Part shown: positions 1 to 8,539 of the stretch, in pieces | How positions within the stretch are numbered: position 1 is the stretch's first letter | How the letters are laid out: each line of letters starts with the position of its first letter | Assembly: GCA_902611605.1 (NCBI GenBank) | Contig: CACMAH010000004.1 | Span: forward strand, 52,793 to 116,792 | Direction: 5' to 3' | Length of the DNA stretch: 64,000 bases | Source: an uncultured Alphaproteobacteria bacterium | Lineage (GTDB): Bacteria; Pseudomonadota; Alphaproteobacteria; Rhodobacterales; Rhodobacteraceae | The notes under the pieces: model-generated | Database searches by the model: none | What the model saw: the letters and a program-made list of their open reading frames with translations, nothing else | What the model was told of the DNA's origin: nothing | Made by a program: the position numbers and the translations under genes

Positions 1-1654
1 ATTCAAAGTGTTCAACTAAATCAGCAGCAACCATTTTTAACCTGTCTTCAGCACCAACGAGTGCTTCGACACGTGACCACTTGCCCTTCTTCTTTTCTAC
101 TTCTGATGCATCGCTATCGTCTGCAATGTCATCGATTTCTTCATCGATTTTGGCTATTTCGTCTTCGTCTAATTCAATACGGGCAAGCCTACTCTCATAA
201 TAAATTGGAACAGTTGCACCATCTTCGACGCCACGTTGGATATCGTAGATGTCAATATAATCACCGAATACAGCAGGTGTGTTGACATCTGTTGCTTCAA
301 TTGGTGTACCTGTAAAACCTATGAATGAAGCATTAGGGATTGCATCACGCAAATGCTTGGCAAAACCGTAGGATACTTCGCCACTATCACTGGCAACCTT
401 AGCCTTAAATCCATACTGGCTACGGTGTGCTTCGTCCGCAATTACAACCACATTGCGTCGATCCGTAAGCATTGGATATTCGCTCTCACCTTTTTCAGGT
501 GCAAACTTTTGAATCGTAGTAAAGATTACGCCACCTGATGGAACGGCCAACAGCCTTTGCAAATGCTCTCTGTCATTGGCCTGCACAGGCGTTTGACGAA
601 TAAGGTCTTTACAGCCTGCGAAAGTCGCAAAAAGTTGGTCGTCCAAATCATTTCGATCTGTAAGCACAATCAGCGTTGGATTAGCCATCTGTGGATGGGC
701 AATAACTTCGCCCGCATAGAATGCCATCAATAAACTTTTGCCTGACCCTTGTGTATGCCAGATAACACCGACTCTGTTGTCACCGCTATCGTTTGTAGCA
801 TTAATCGTACACTGAACTGCCTTATTCACAGCATGAAACTGATGGTAACCCGCAATCTTTTTAATCACATCACTTCCCGTGTTTTCAAACACCATAAAGC
901 CACGCAGCATTAATAACAGGCGAGACTTATGGAACACGCCATTGATGAGTGTTTCCAATTCAGGTACACCTTTTGGCGCAATGTTCTCTCCATCAACGGT
1001 ACGCCATGCCATAAAGCGTTCAGCATTAGCAGTGAGGGAGCCTACACGTGCCAGCAGTCCGTCAGATGTGACCAGCAATCCATTGGTGCGAAATAGCGAT
1101 GGGATTTCGTCTTTGTATGTTTGCAATTGGTTATATGCATCATCGATAGTGGCGTCTTCGTCGGTTGGGTTTTTCAACTCGATCACAACGATTGGCACGC
1201 CATTGACGAACACAACCACGTCGGGTCTGCGGTTTTTACCGCCTTCAATAACAGTGAACTGATTGACAGCTATCCATTCATTATTCGACGGGTTTTCAAA
1301 ATCAATTAGCTTGGCTTTGTCCGTGCCGATACTACCGTCTGTGCGAGTTATATCTACATCAACCCCATCAACCATCAATTGATGCAGGCGACGGTTTTCT
1401 TCTACTAAACTTGGGAAATTTGTTTGTTGAAGCTTACGTAGGGCATAGTCAAAGGCATCGGAGCTTAGATGCGGGTTGATCTTATAAAAGGCTGTTTTGA
1501 AGCGTTCGATTAAGATAGTTATATCATAAGCTGCACGTTCAGGCGTATGGCCATCTGGCGAGATATCTGGCCCATGTAATACCCCATAGTCTAACGCCTC
1601 CAGCCAGTCTAAGCAGGCTTGTTCAACATGATCTTCTGTGAACTTACCGCTCAT
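1..1654 (-). CDS. hsdR: Type I restriction enzyme, R (motor/nuclease) subunit HsdR, C-terminus outside window
   Basis: The frame is open from the ATG at 1654 to the left edge (551 residues visible), so the gene is partial at its 3' end. HsdR cuts unmethylated DNA after ATP-driven translocation, in complex with HsdM and HsdS. The N-terminal nuclease core is seen as RPDVVVFVNG...PIVVIELKNP (the PD-ExK pattern). The helicase part follows, with Walker A in HTQGSGKSLLM, TDRNDLDDQLF, the DEAH-type box ADEAHRSQYG and motif III-like FTGTP. The start overlaps the hsdS stop (ATGA), so the gene is translationally coupled as the last of hsdM-hsdS-hsdR. G+C looks higher than in the flanking core genes, in line with horizontal transfer. 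Function is confident; whether the full gene is intact cannot be seen. Confidence 0.95.
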   Translation of the reverse strand, partial: MSGKFTEDHVEQACLDWLEALDYGVLHGPDISPDGHTPERAAYDITILIERFKTAFYKINPHLSSDAFDYALRKLQQTNFPSLVEENRRLHQLMVDGVDVDITRTDGSIGTDKAKLIDFENPSNNEWIAVNQFTVIEGGKNRRPDVVVFVNGVPIVVIELKNPTDEDATIDDAYNQLQTYKDEIPSLFRTNGLLVTSDGLLARVGSLTANAERFMAWRTVDGENIAPKGVPELETLINGVFHKSRLLLMLRGFMVFENTGSDVIKKIAGYHQFHAVNKAVQCTINATNDSGDNRVGVIWHTQGSGKSLLMAFYAGEVIAHPQMANPTLIVLTDRNDLDDQLFATFAGCKDLIRQTPVQANDREHLQRLLAVPSGGVIFTTIQKFAPEKGESEYPMLTDRRNVVVIADEAHRSQYGFKAKVASDSGEVSYGFAKHLRDAIPNASFIGFTGTPIEATDVNTPAVFGDYIDIYDIQRGVEDGATVPIYYESRLARIELDEDEIAKIDEEIDDIADDSDASEVEKKKGKWSRVEALVGAEDRLKMVAADLVEHFE

Positions 1655-2886
1655 ACAGCTGCCTCCACTTCCTGTTCGGCATCCTTCACACGGATTTCAC
1701 CGGACATTAGTTTTGGTAGAAGGGTATCGCGCAGTTCGGCGAGAGTTTTATTTTCTTCATCATTTGCCAAAACCTTTTTAAAAAGTATTTCCGTGTTTTG
1801 ATGAAATGCTGATGCAACCTCTTTAGTTGGGGCAATAATGTTTTGGGTTTTTAAAGTCGTTTGGGTAAGAAGAGGCTGTGTAGAGCCGGTGTTTAATGAC
1901 TGATAATCAATTTCTTTCATCGCAAAGTAGATGAGCTCAAGTACATCTTTATTACTTGGAAAACAGCACAATGCATTGTCCGAAACCCAGCACTTTTCAT
2001 AAACGCGATAGACTGTTCCTAGTGTTCCAACACGCCCTGTAATAATAAATGGAGGTTCGAACAAAACCTCGTTTGTGTACCATGCGATTCCATTGCCCCC
2101 ATAAACCGATATATTATTCTCACTATCCGGCGCAGTCATTTTTGTTGGAGGTCTTTTTCCACTAGTTATTTTGCAAACATCCCCAAGCGTCTTATTATCC
2201 CACCCTTCAGGTAAACCATCTTCAGCAAATGAAGTTGGAAATAGTGTAGCAGTTTCAGCGTCCATATGTGCTGGAGCATTACCAGTGGCTTTTGCATGAA
2301 CAGGGTCAAAATCTACAAACCAGCTTTTGAAGATTGCCTGCGCCATCTCTTCCAACGTTTCATTCATTCGGTGGTTGTTTTCGATCTTGTCGTCCAGTGC
2401 GCTCAGTACGGAAATAATATTTTGTGCCTCATTAATACTTTTTGGATATAAAATATTTAGATTTCGCAATTCAGCTAAGGGTATATATGCTTGAGTGGTT
2501 CCTCGCTTTAGTGAATCTAAAAGTTGCTTTGTTTTCTTAGACTGCAAGAAGTAATATAACCATTTACCATTTAATTCATTTTTAGATTTAAAGAGACCAA
2601 TATTCTTTATTGCAAAATTAGGTTCATTTTTTACAAGGCAAACCTCGCCAACTGTCCCAATCATTGTGAATAAAACATCCCATCGATCAACTTTGCTTCG
2701 ACGATTTACTTCATCATAATCGGAATTTGATATTAAATAAGCATTTGCTAGGTCAATTTCACCACCCACTATATGGCGGGATGTAATTAGGTATTTTCCA
2801 TCATTAACGCGCTTGGGTGAGTCATGTGTTCCATCTCTGACTGATAAGCAAAAATCACTTGCTTTTTTTTGTTCCCAATTAGTCAT
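1651..2886 (-). CDS. hsdS: Type I restriction-modification specificity subunit HsdS
   Basis: This 411-residue subunit recognises the bipartite DNA target for the HsdM methylase and the HsdR nuclease. It shows the standard two-repeat layout. The first target-recognition domain covers about residues 1-150. A conserved helical spacer follows ([18 protein letters not shown] and [16 protein letters not shown]). The second recognition domain covers about 220-370, and a second helical region ends in [16 protein letters not shown]. The length is normal for a two-domain HsdS. Its ATG at 2886 overlaps the hsdM stop and its TGA overlaps the hsdR start. The target-recognition domains are more A/T-rich than the conserved spacer, as expected for the fast-exchanging part. 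The recognition sequence cannot be read from the protein. Confidence 0.95.
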   Translation of the reverse strand: MTNWEQKKASDFCLSVRDGTHDSPKRVNDGKYLITSRHIVGGEIDLANAYLISNSDYDEVNRRSKVDRWDVLFTMIGTVGEVCLVKNEPNFAIKNIGLFKSKNELNGKWLYYFLQSKKTKQLLDSLKRGTTQAYIPLAELRNLNILYPKSINEAQNIISVLSALDDKIENNHRMNETLEEMAQAIFKSWFVDFDPVHAKATGNAPAHMDAETATLFPTSFAEDGLPEGWDNKTLGDVCKITSGKRPPTKMTAPDSENNISVYGGNGIAWYTNEVLFEPPFIITGRVGTLGTVYRVYEKCWVSDNALCCFPSNKDVLELIYFAMKEIDYQSLNTGSTQPLLTQTTLKTQNIIAPTKEVASAFHQNTEILFKKVLANDEENKTLAELRDTLLPKLMSGEIRVKDAEQEVEAAV

Positions 2887-4430
2887 TTGGATTCACCTGA
2901 GAAAAATTTGGTTATTTTTTCTACCAAATTTTGTCCGGTTATAAACTGTTCCTCCAACTTCTCCTGTAAAGTGGCAAACCTTTCTTCAAATGGCTGGCCA
3001 TCATCTAGCTCATCTTCAGCACCAACAAAACGACCGGGTGTTAGCATGTAGCCTTGTGTTTTGATGTCTTCCAAATTAGCGGAATAGCAGAAGCCGGAAA
3101 CGTTTTCATATTCACCACGCCGTTCTATAGCATCAGACTGGCCTCGCCATGCGTGATAGGTATCCGATATTTCTAGCGTATCTTCAGAACTAAAATCCCG
3201 TAATACTCGGTTAGTCATTGTCCCTAATTTGCGTGCATCAATAAAAAGCACTTCACCTTTGCGACTTCTAAAACCTTCAGTGGTTTTATTTTTTGCGAAA
3301 AACCAAAGGCAACACGAAATGGTGACGCCGTAAAACAAATTGCCAGGCAGTGCGACCATGCAATCTACCAAATCATTTTCAATCAAACTTTGGCGAACAT
3401 CACCTTCACCTGATGAGGTTGAAGACATCGACCCGTTGGCCAATACCACACCTGCGGTTCCATTAGGTGCCAAATGATGGATGATATGTTGTAGCCACGC
3501 ATAGTTGGCGTTTCCAACAGGTGGTATTCCATATTTCCATCGCACATCTTCACGCAGTCTGTTGCCTCCCCAGTCACTAATGTTGAACGGCGGGTTTGCA
3601 AGGATAAAGTCTGCTTTGAGATCGGCCAGTTCGTCTTTGTGAAAACTGCCTTCATTGTTCCACTTGATATCTGCATCAATGCCACGCACGGCCATATTCA
3701 TTTTTGCCAGTCGCCATGTGGTGTTGTTCATCTCTTGCCCATACACGCGGATATCGCCAACACGCCCGCCATGTTCGACAACAAACTTTTCGGACTGCAC
3801 AAACATACCGCCTGAGCCACAACAGGGATCATAAACACGACCTTTGTAGGGCTCCAACATTTCAGTGAGCACTCTAACAATCGAACGAGGTGTGAAATAC
3901 TCACCGCCACGTTTACCTTCCGCACCTGCAAAGCCACCTAAGAAATATTCATATACTCGGCCTAAAATATCTTTGGATTTGTCGCTTTCCTCATTCATGC
4001 CAATGGTGCTTATGAGATCTATCAGCTCACCCAACATTGTTTTATTGAGAGCTTCCCGTGCATAGTTGGTGGGTAGAACGCCTTTGAGACTGGTGTTTGA
4101 TTTCTCAATTGCCAGCATTGCATCATCGACTAGCTTGCCAATTGTGGGTTGTTTAGCATTGGCCTGCAAATGAGCCCAACGTGCTTCTTTGGGCACCCAA
4201 AAGGTTCGTTCTGCTAAATATTCTTCTGCGTCTTCTTCATCTGCATATTCATCAGCTTTGAGTTTTTCATAAACAGTACTGAATGCATCAGAGATGTATT
4301 TGAGGAAAACAAGCCCAAGTGCTACATGCTTGTATTCACTGGCATCCATACTGCCACGCAGCTTGTCAGCAGCGAGAAATAGCTTGGCTTCAAATCCTAA
4401 GTTTGCTGATTGAGCATTTGCATCTACCAT
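2883..4430 (-). CDS. hsdM: Type I restriction-modification DNA adenine methylase subunit HsdM
   Basis: HsdM transfers methyl from S-adenosylmethionine to N6 of adenine at the HsdS-defined site, protecting host DNA. An N-terminal HsdM helical domain ([25 protein letters not shown]) precedes the methylase fold. That fold has the SAM motif [10 protein letters not shown] near residue 202 and the catalytic N6-adenine motif NPPF near residue 279. The frame also permits a GTG at 4439. The ATG at 4430 is preferred because GAGGTG, a good ribosome binding site, lies 6 bases before it and includes that GTG; this gives 515 residues. First gene of the hsdMSR operon, with a promoter and dyad just upstream. 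Its G+C contrasts with the A/T-rich neighbours. Confidence 0.96.
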   Translation of the reverse strand: MVDANAQSANLGFEAKLFLAADKLRGSMDASEYKHVALGLVFLKYISDAFSTVYEKLKADEYADEEDAEEYLAERTFWVPKEARWAHLQANAKQPTIGKLVDDAMLAIEKSNTSLKGVLPTNYAREALNKTMLGELIDLISTIGMNEESDKSKDILGRVYEYFLGGFAGAEGKRGGEYFTPRSIVRVLTEMLEPYKGRVYDPCCGSGGMFVQSEKFVVEHGGRVGDIRVYGQEMNNTTWRLAKMNMAVRGIDADIKWNNEGSFHKDELADLKADFILANPPFNISDWGGNRLREDVRWKYGIPPVGNANYAWLQHIIHHLAPNGTAGVVLANGSMSSTSSGEGDVRQSLIENDLVDCMVALPGNLFYGVTISCCLWFFAKNKTTEGFRSRKGEVLFIDARKLGTMTNRVLRDFSSEDTLEISDTYHAWRGQSDAIERRGEYENVSGFCYSANLEDIKTQGYMLTPGRFVGAEDELDDGQPFEERFATLQEKLEEQFITGQNLVEKITKFFSGESK

Positions 4431-4462
4431 GTAATTCACCTCAAAAAGTCATAACCAAAACA

Positions 4463-4483
4463 TGTTATAAATACTTTATAACA
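4463..4483. promoter_or_regulatory. Perfect 21-bp dyad at the hsdM transcription start, probable operator
   Basis: TGTTATAAA (4463-4471) and TTTATAACA (4475-4483) are exact inverted repeats with a 3-bp centre. The dyad touches the -10 box of the candidate hsd promoter and covers the expected start site, the usual place for a repressor operator. No controller gene is visible nearby, so the binding protein is unknown. An RNA hairpin in the leader is the alternative, but it would be all A/U. Confidence 0.5.
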
Positions 4484-4511
4484 ATAAAAGCTTGGTTTCT
4501 ATCAATGTCAA
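4483..4511 (-). promoter_or_regulatory. Candidate sigma-70 promoter of hsdMSR
   Basis: Read on the minus strand, TTGACA (4511-4506) is a perfect -35 box. After a 17-base spacer comes TTTATT (4488-4483), a 4/6 match to the -10 box. It would start transcription about 45 bases before the hsdM ATG. The -10 box abuts the perfect dyad at 4463-4483. Confidence 0.5.
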
Positions 4512-4726
4512 AATATTATCACTAACATAACTAACGCTGATGCATGTTGGATAATTAAATCAAATTTCTATGATCTGTAATAGTTTGACAATTTAAAAGG
4601 TCCAATTCTAGCCCCTACAAAAAAACTCTTTAAAGTCAGTGAATTTTTTGGACCTAAATAAAAAAAAGTTCAAAAATAATGAGCATAAAGTTAAAAAAAT
4701 AATAAAAACAATAGCTTATAAGTCAA

Positions 4727-4745
4727 TATTCACTCCCACTCAATA
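4727..4745. repeat. Distal copy of the guaA 3'-end direct repeat (candidate att site)
   Basis: TATTCACTCCCACTCAATA is identical to 5277-5295. On the minus strand it reads ATT GAG TGG GAG TGA, the IEWE-stop end of GuaA. The upstream flank is unrelated to guaA (a short frame MVYKIRIIEWE-stop), so this is a duplicated end and not a decayed second guaA. Duplicated gene ends of this kind are left by tyrosine-recombinase integration. Confidence 0.7.
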
Positions 4746-4783
4746 ATCCTAATCTTGTAAACCATTGTTAATATTGTCTTTTT

Positions 4784-4808
4784 AAGAAGTTTGAAACTTC
4801 TTTGAAAC
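4784..4808. repeat. Short dyad with tandem TTTGAAAC repeats beside the distal att copy
   Basis: AAGAAGTTT-G-AAACTTCTT (4784-4802) is a perfect palindrome. TTTGAAAC occurs at 4790-4797 and again at 4801-4808, exactly 11 bp apart, about one helical turn. It lies about 40 bp from the candidate att site. Its place and phasing fit recombinase arm sites, but it could be the 3' hairpin of the neighbouring gene. It lacks a clean T-run for a terminator. Confidence 0.3.
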
Positions 4809-4864
4809 ATATTTATGAAAATCTATTCTTCAACCTCTTCTGCCCACCATGTAAATTTCAATTT

Positions 4865-5209
4865 TTAACATATCATGCAATGGTCAATAAGAATTTTTTT
4901 ATTTTTTTCTAAGAATATTGCCTGGTTCATTAGTTCGTCATTTGATGTAGAAATATATTGTTTCCAAATGACACCAATTGAACTTTGTCTCCTAAAAAGA
5001 TATATAAATTTTCTTTCAACAAACAAAGCACGAGGTTCTTTTGATAACTGCAATTTTAGATTTTCAGGCGTTACAATTTTTCTCATTCTTTCAGTGAAAT
5101 CTCTAGTATGCTTAGCATGATTGTCTTCATTAGAACCATTGAGGCAGTTGTCCATTATAGGTTCTACAATCCCTAAGATTTCGTTTTTCTCCATTTCAAT
5201 AAATTTCAT
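4865..5209 (-). CDS. Unrecognised 114-residue protein inside the att-bounded interval
   Basis: I do not recognise this protein. It is soluble in appearance, with no signal peptide or membrane segment. It is rich in charged residues, with an acidic start (KFIEMEKNEILGIVEP) and a basic middle (HAKHTRDFTERMRKIV, RKFIYLFRRQSS). The end reads LIDHCMIC. The ATG at 5209 has AAAGG about 6 bases upstream, which supports real translation, and the A/T-rich codon use resembles the host core more than hsd. It is the only gene between the two guaA-end repeats, so cargo of a small integrated element is the contextual reading. It could also be a host gene captured there. Confidence 0.55.
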   Translation of the reverse strand: MKFIEMEKNEILGIVEPIMDNCLNGSNEDNHAKHTRDFTERMRKIVTPENLKLQLSKEPRALFVERKFIYLFRRQSSIGVIWKQYISTSNDELMNQAIFLEKNKKILIDHCMIC

Positions 5210-5276
5210 TATTTACCTTTTAACACTCAGAAAATATTCTTATTCCTTATTAAATTATTGATTTTATTAACTTTTT

Positions 5277-5295
5277 TATTCACTCCCACTCAATA
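5277..5295. repeat. guaA-proximal copy of the 19-bp direct repeat (candidate att site)
   Basis: It is identical to 4727-4745 and spans the last four codons and stop of guaA (IEWE-stop) plus a few downstream bases. Identity ends abruptly on both sides: position 5296 is g against a at 4746, and 5276 is t against a at 4726. Integration here keeps the GuaA C-terminus intact. Confidence 0.7.
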
Positions 5296-6838
5296 GTGCC
5301 AGGAGGTTTTGAAGTAATATCATATGTTACTCTATTAATTCCTCTAACCTCATTAATAATTCTAGTTGAGGTATCTTTAAGAAATTCATGATCGAATGCA
5401 TAATAGTCTGCTGTCATTCCATCAACAGAAGTAACTGCACGAAGTGTACAGGCAAATTCATAAGTTCTTTTATCTCCCATTACACCAACTGTTTTAACTG
5501 GTAAAATTGCAGCAAAAGCCTGCCAAATTTCATCATATATACCGAATTTTTTTATCTGATCGATAAAAATATGGTCAGCGTCTCTTAATATTTCAATTTT
5601 TTGTTTAGTTATTTCACCAGGACATCTTATTGCTAAACCAGGGCCAGGGAAAGGGTGACGATTAATAAATTCTTTACTTATCCCAAGTTCTTTTCCCAAG
5701 TTTCTTACTTCATCTTTAAAAATTTCTCTTAAAGGTTCTATAAGTTTCAATCCCATTTTCTTTGGTAATCCACCTACATTATGATGAGATTTTATCGTTT
5801 CAGAGATTTGTTCATTTACAGACACACTTTCAATAACATCAGGGTACAAAGTTCCTTGACCTAAATATTTTGCATTTTTTATTTTTTTTGCATATTTTTG
5901 AAAAACATTTATGAATAGCTTTCCTATTTTTTTCTTTTTACTTCTGGATCTGCTACTCCCTTTAGTTCTTTCATAAAGAGGGCACTCTCGTCAGCATATA
6001 TCAAGGGTATTTTGATATTATTTTTAAACATTTTTAAAACTTCTTTTTCTTCATTTTTTCTTAGGAACCCATGATTTACGAAAATACAGGTTAGCTGTTT
6101 ATTAATAGCTTTATGGAGTAGAGTTGCAGTCACTGTACTATCTACACCCCCTGAGATACCGCAAATTACTTTATCTTTTTTAACAATATCTTTTATATTT
6201 TGGATCATTTCTTTTTTATATGCCTGCATTGTCCAGTCACCTTTAAAACAGGCAATTTTCAAAAAGTTTTCAAAAAGTAAAATGCCTTTTGGGGTATGAT
6301 GAACTTCTGGATGAAATTGAACACCATAAAAGTTTCTTTTTGTATCTGCAACTACAGCATGAGGTGCATTTTTAGAGATAGCAAATACTTCAAATCCTGG
6401 TGCTATTTTTGAAACATGGTCTCCATGACTCATCCAAACTACTTCCTTAGAAGTATTAAACCAACCCTTAAGTAGTTTTGTTTCCTTTTTTAGTTTTAGA
6501 AATGCTCTTCCAAACTCTGATGAAAATTTGCTATTTTGTACTTTTCCACCGAGCTGATGCATCATTAATTGTTGTCCATAGCAAATACCAAGTATTGGAA
6601 TTCCTAATTTATAAATAATAGAATTTACTTTTGGACTATGTTGCTCATTAACACTTTTTGGGCCACCTGATAATATAATTGCCTTTGGTGAAATAGTTTT
6701 CAAAAAAGAATGTGAAATTTTCTGATAGGGATGTATTTCACAATAAATTTTTTTTTCTCGTAGCCTTCTTGCTATGAGTTTGGTAACTTGACTCCCAAAG
6801 TCGATAATTAATAGAGTTTGATGCTTATTATTTTTCAT
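5280..6838 (-). pseudogene. guaA: GMP synthase (glutamine-hydrolysing), reading frame split by a -1 frameshift
   Basis: GuaA converts XMP to GMP using glutamine and ATP. Frame one runs from 6838 to 5924. It has the glutamine amidotransferase domain (Cys86 in GICYGQQ, His176 and Glu178 in FHPEVHH) and the ATP pyrophosphatase P-loop SGGVDS (residues 229-234), and stops after DPEVKRKK. The second frame resumes with [12 protein letters not shown]...[14 protein letters not shown] and ends in TIEWE at 5280. The break is in a run of seven A on the coding strand (5927-5933). One more A would restore KRKKIGKLF and a full-length protein of about 519 residues. Everything else is conserved and guaA is normally essential. 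An assembly or sequencing slip, or slippage during expression, is therefore more likely than true loss. The 3' end doubles as the 19-bp att repeat. Confidence 0.9.
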
Positions 6839-7000
6839 AGCTGACTATTATTCTTTTAAAAATAATATTGCAAGATACTCTAAAACTATATTATGGAATT
6901 TATGAGTAAGTTACTTTGATTATTTAGATTAAACAAAATTAAAATATTTTCATACATATTTAGTTAAAATAAATTTTATTGAATTATAAAAGGTTTGAAC

Positions 7001-8536
7001 ATGACGAGTAGAAGATTACGAGGGGCAGGAGGACAATCCGCGAGAAGAGCTGCAAGAACAAATCTTGTGATAGATACGGCTAAATATATTGAGAGAAATA
7101 TTCCTAATTTTGAAATTATGAATTTAGAATCTATTGAAATTATTGAAGAAAAAGCGGAAGAAGTTCTCGAAAATATCGGGGTAAAATTTCTGGACAATCC
7201 AAAGGCACTAAAGTTATGGAAAGAGGCTGGTGCTGATGTAACAGGTGAACTAGTAAAAATTCCTAAAGGTTTATCAAAGAAATTATGTAGTACAGCACCT
7301 GGTAGAATAATTCAGCACGCTAGGAATCCTAAAAGAACAGTAGAAATAGGTGGTAGAAGTTTGGTTCTTGCGCCAGTCTATGGTCCACCTTTTGTTAGAG
7401 ACATTGAAAAAGGTAGGAGATATGCAACTATTTTGGATTTTGAAAAGTTTGTAAAATTAGGCTACATGTCCAAATGGTTACATCATTCTGGAGGCACCCT
7501 GTGCGAACCAACCGATGTTCCTGTTAATAAAAGACATTTGGATATGTTATTTTCTCACATTCTATATTCTGATAAACCTTTTATGGGGTCTGTAACAGCT
7601 CCTGAAAGGGCAAGAGATAGCATTGATATGGTAAAAATCCTTTTTGGAGATGATTTTGTAAATAAAAATACTGTTTTAACTAGCTTAATAAACATAAATT
7701 CACCACTTACTTTTGATTCAATAATGATGGGAGCACTTGAAGAATATGTATCTAATCAGCAAGCTTGCATAATATCACCTTTTATAGTTGGTGGTGCCAT
7801 GTCACCAGTTTCAGTTGCAGGAACTTTAGTTCAAGTTCTTGCAGAAGTTTTATCTGGAGTTGCTTATTCTCAATTATTAAATCCTGGTGCTCCAGTAATT
7901 TTTGGTGCATTTGTAACATCCATAGATATGAATTCTGGAGCACCAACTTTTGGAACACCTGAAGCTAGTAAGATTTTGTATGGAGCTGGACAATTAGCCA
8001 GAAGATTAGGTTTACCATTTCGTTCTGGTGGAGCACTTTGTGGTTCAAAATTAACAGACTCTCAGTCCGCTTATGAAAGTGCTAATACCTTACAGGCTGC
8101 ACTTCATGGAGGGGTAAATTTCATGCTTCATTCATGTGGTTGGTTAGAAGGTGGATTAGTTTCTAGTTTTGAAAAGTTTGTAATAGATGCAGATCAACTT
8201 GGAGCATTGCATACACTAAGTTCTGGTGTTGACATTTCAACTAATGGCCTAGCTATTAATGCATTAGAAGAAGTTGGTCCCTCCGGACATTTTTTAGGCT
8301 GTAATCATACACAATTAAATTTTGAAAATGCTTTTTGGCGAAGTGATATTTTTGATTATAAGCCATTTGAAACCTGGCAAGAGGAAGGTGCAAAAGATAC
8401 CACATTAAATGCAAGTAAAAGAGTAAAATCTTTACTTGAGAATTATATAAAACCTGAACTAGATATTTCTGTTGAAGAAGAATTAAGAGATTATATAAAA
8501 ATTAGAAAAGATTCAATGCCTGACTCATTTATATAA
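7001..8536 (+). CDS. Trimethylamine methyltransferase (MttB) superfamily protein, non-pyrrolysine type
   Basis: This 511-residue member of the MttB superfamily belongs to a group of corrinoid-linked methyltransferases acting on methylated amines. The arginine/glycine-rich start (TSRRLRGAGGQSARRAAR) is typical of the marine proteobacterial group. A frame also starts at TTG 6995, but the ATG at 7001 is preceded by AAAAGG about 8 bases away. The protein is full length with no in-frame TAG, so it does not use pyrrolysine. True trimethylamine activity is therefore not implied; related non-pyrrolysine members act on glycine betaine and other quaternary amines. No corrinoid protein or second methyltransferase is adjacent, so the substrate is open. 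It converges on tpiA with only 3 bp between stops. Confidence 0.85.
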   Translation: MTSRRLRGAGGQSARRAARTNLVIDTAKYIERNIPNFEIMNLESIEIIEEKAEEVLENIGVKFLDNPKALKLWKEAGADVTGELVKIPKGLSKKLCSTAPGRIIQHARNPKRTVEIGGRSLVLAPVYGPPFVRDIEKGRRYATILDFEKFVKLGYMSKWLHHSGGTLCEPTDVPVNKRHLDMLFSHILYSDKPFMGSVTAPERARDSIDMVKILFGDDFVNKNTVLTSLININSPLTFDSIMMGALEEYVSNQQACIISPFIVGGAMSPVSVAGTLVQVLAEVLSGVAYSQLLNPGAPVIFGAFVTSIDMNSGAPTFGTPEASKILYGAGQLARRLGLPFRSGGALCGSKLTDSQSAYESANTLQAALHGGVNFMLHSCGWLEGGLVSSFEKFVIDADQLGALHTLSSGVDISTNGLAINALEEVGPSGHFLGCNHTQLNFENAFWRSDIFDYKPFETWQEEGAKDTTLNASKRVKSLLENYIKPELDISVEEELRDYIKIRKDSMPDSFI

Positions 8537-8539
8537 AAC

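Larger units (their letters stand above)
4440..4864. other. A/T-rich intergenic accessory strip between hsdM and the 114-codon gene
   Basis: No gene is supported here. The strip holds the hsd promoter and dyad. It also holds the inverted repeat AGGTCCAA (4598-4605) / TTGGACCT (4648-4655) with a 42-base gap, the 19-bp guaA-end repeat (4727-4745), and a dyad with TTTGAAAC direct repeats (4784-4808). The composition is much more A/T-rich than the hsd genes, suggesting a junction of differently derived DNA. Confidence 0.6.
4727..5295. mobile_element. Small interval bounded by guaA-end repeats, probable integrative-element remnant
   Basis: The 19-bp guaA-end repeats at 4727-4745 and 5277-5295 bracket about 530 bp holding one orphan gene (4865-5209). 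The 3' end of guaA is an established integration site for genomic islands. No integrase, excisionase or mobilisation gene lies between the repeats, so this looks like a residue or a satellite insertion. The hsd operon lies just outside and may be a second, older island in tandem whose far end is beyond the window. Confidence 0.5.

Noticed and set aside
879..1262. 127-codon plus-strand frame across hsdR
   Set aside because: It is antisense to a clear HsdR frame with conserved motifs and has no family signature of its own.
3383..3937. Two minus-strand frames within hsdM in another phase
   Set aside because: They are shadows of HsdM, with no ribosome site or domain. The HsdM frame covers the same bases with conserved motifs.
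4595..4622. tRNA-like 3' fragment (GGTCCAATTCTAGCCCCTA) that might mark a tRNA att site
   Set aside because: The T-stem does not pair, no matching acceptor strand is present, and there is no CCA. Resemblance is by chance.
7001..8536. Pyrrolysine-containing trimethylamine methyltransferase
   Set aside because: The reading frame has no internal TAG, so no pyrrolysine site exists.
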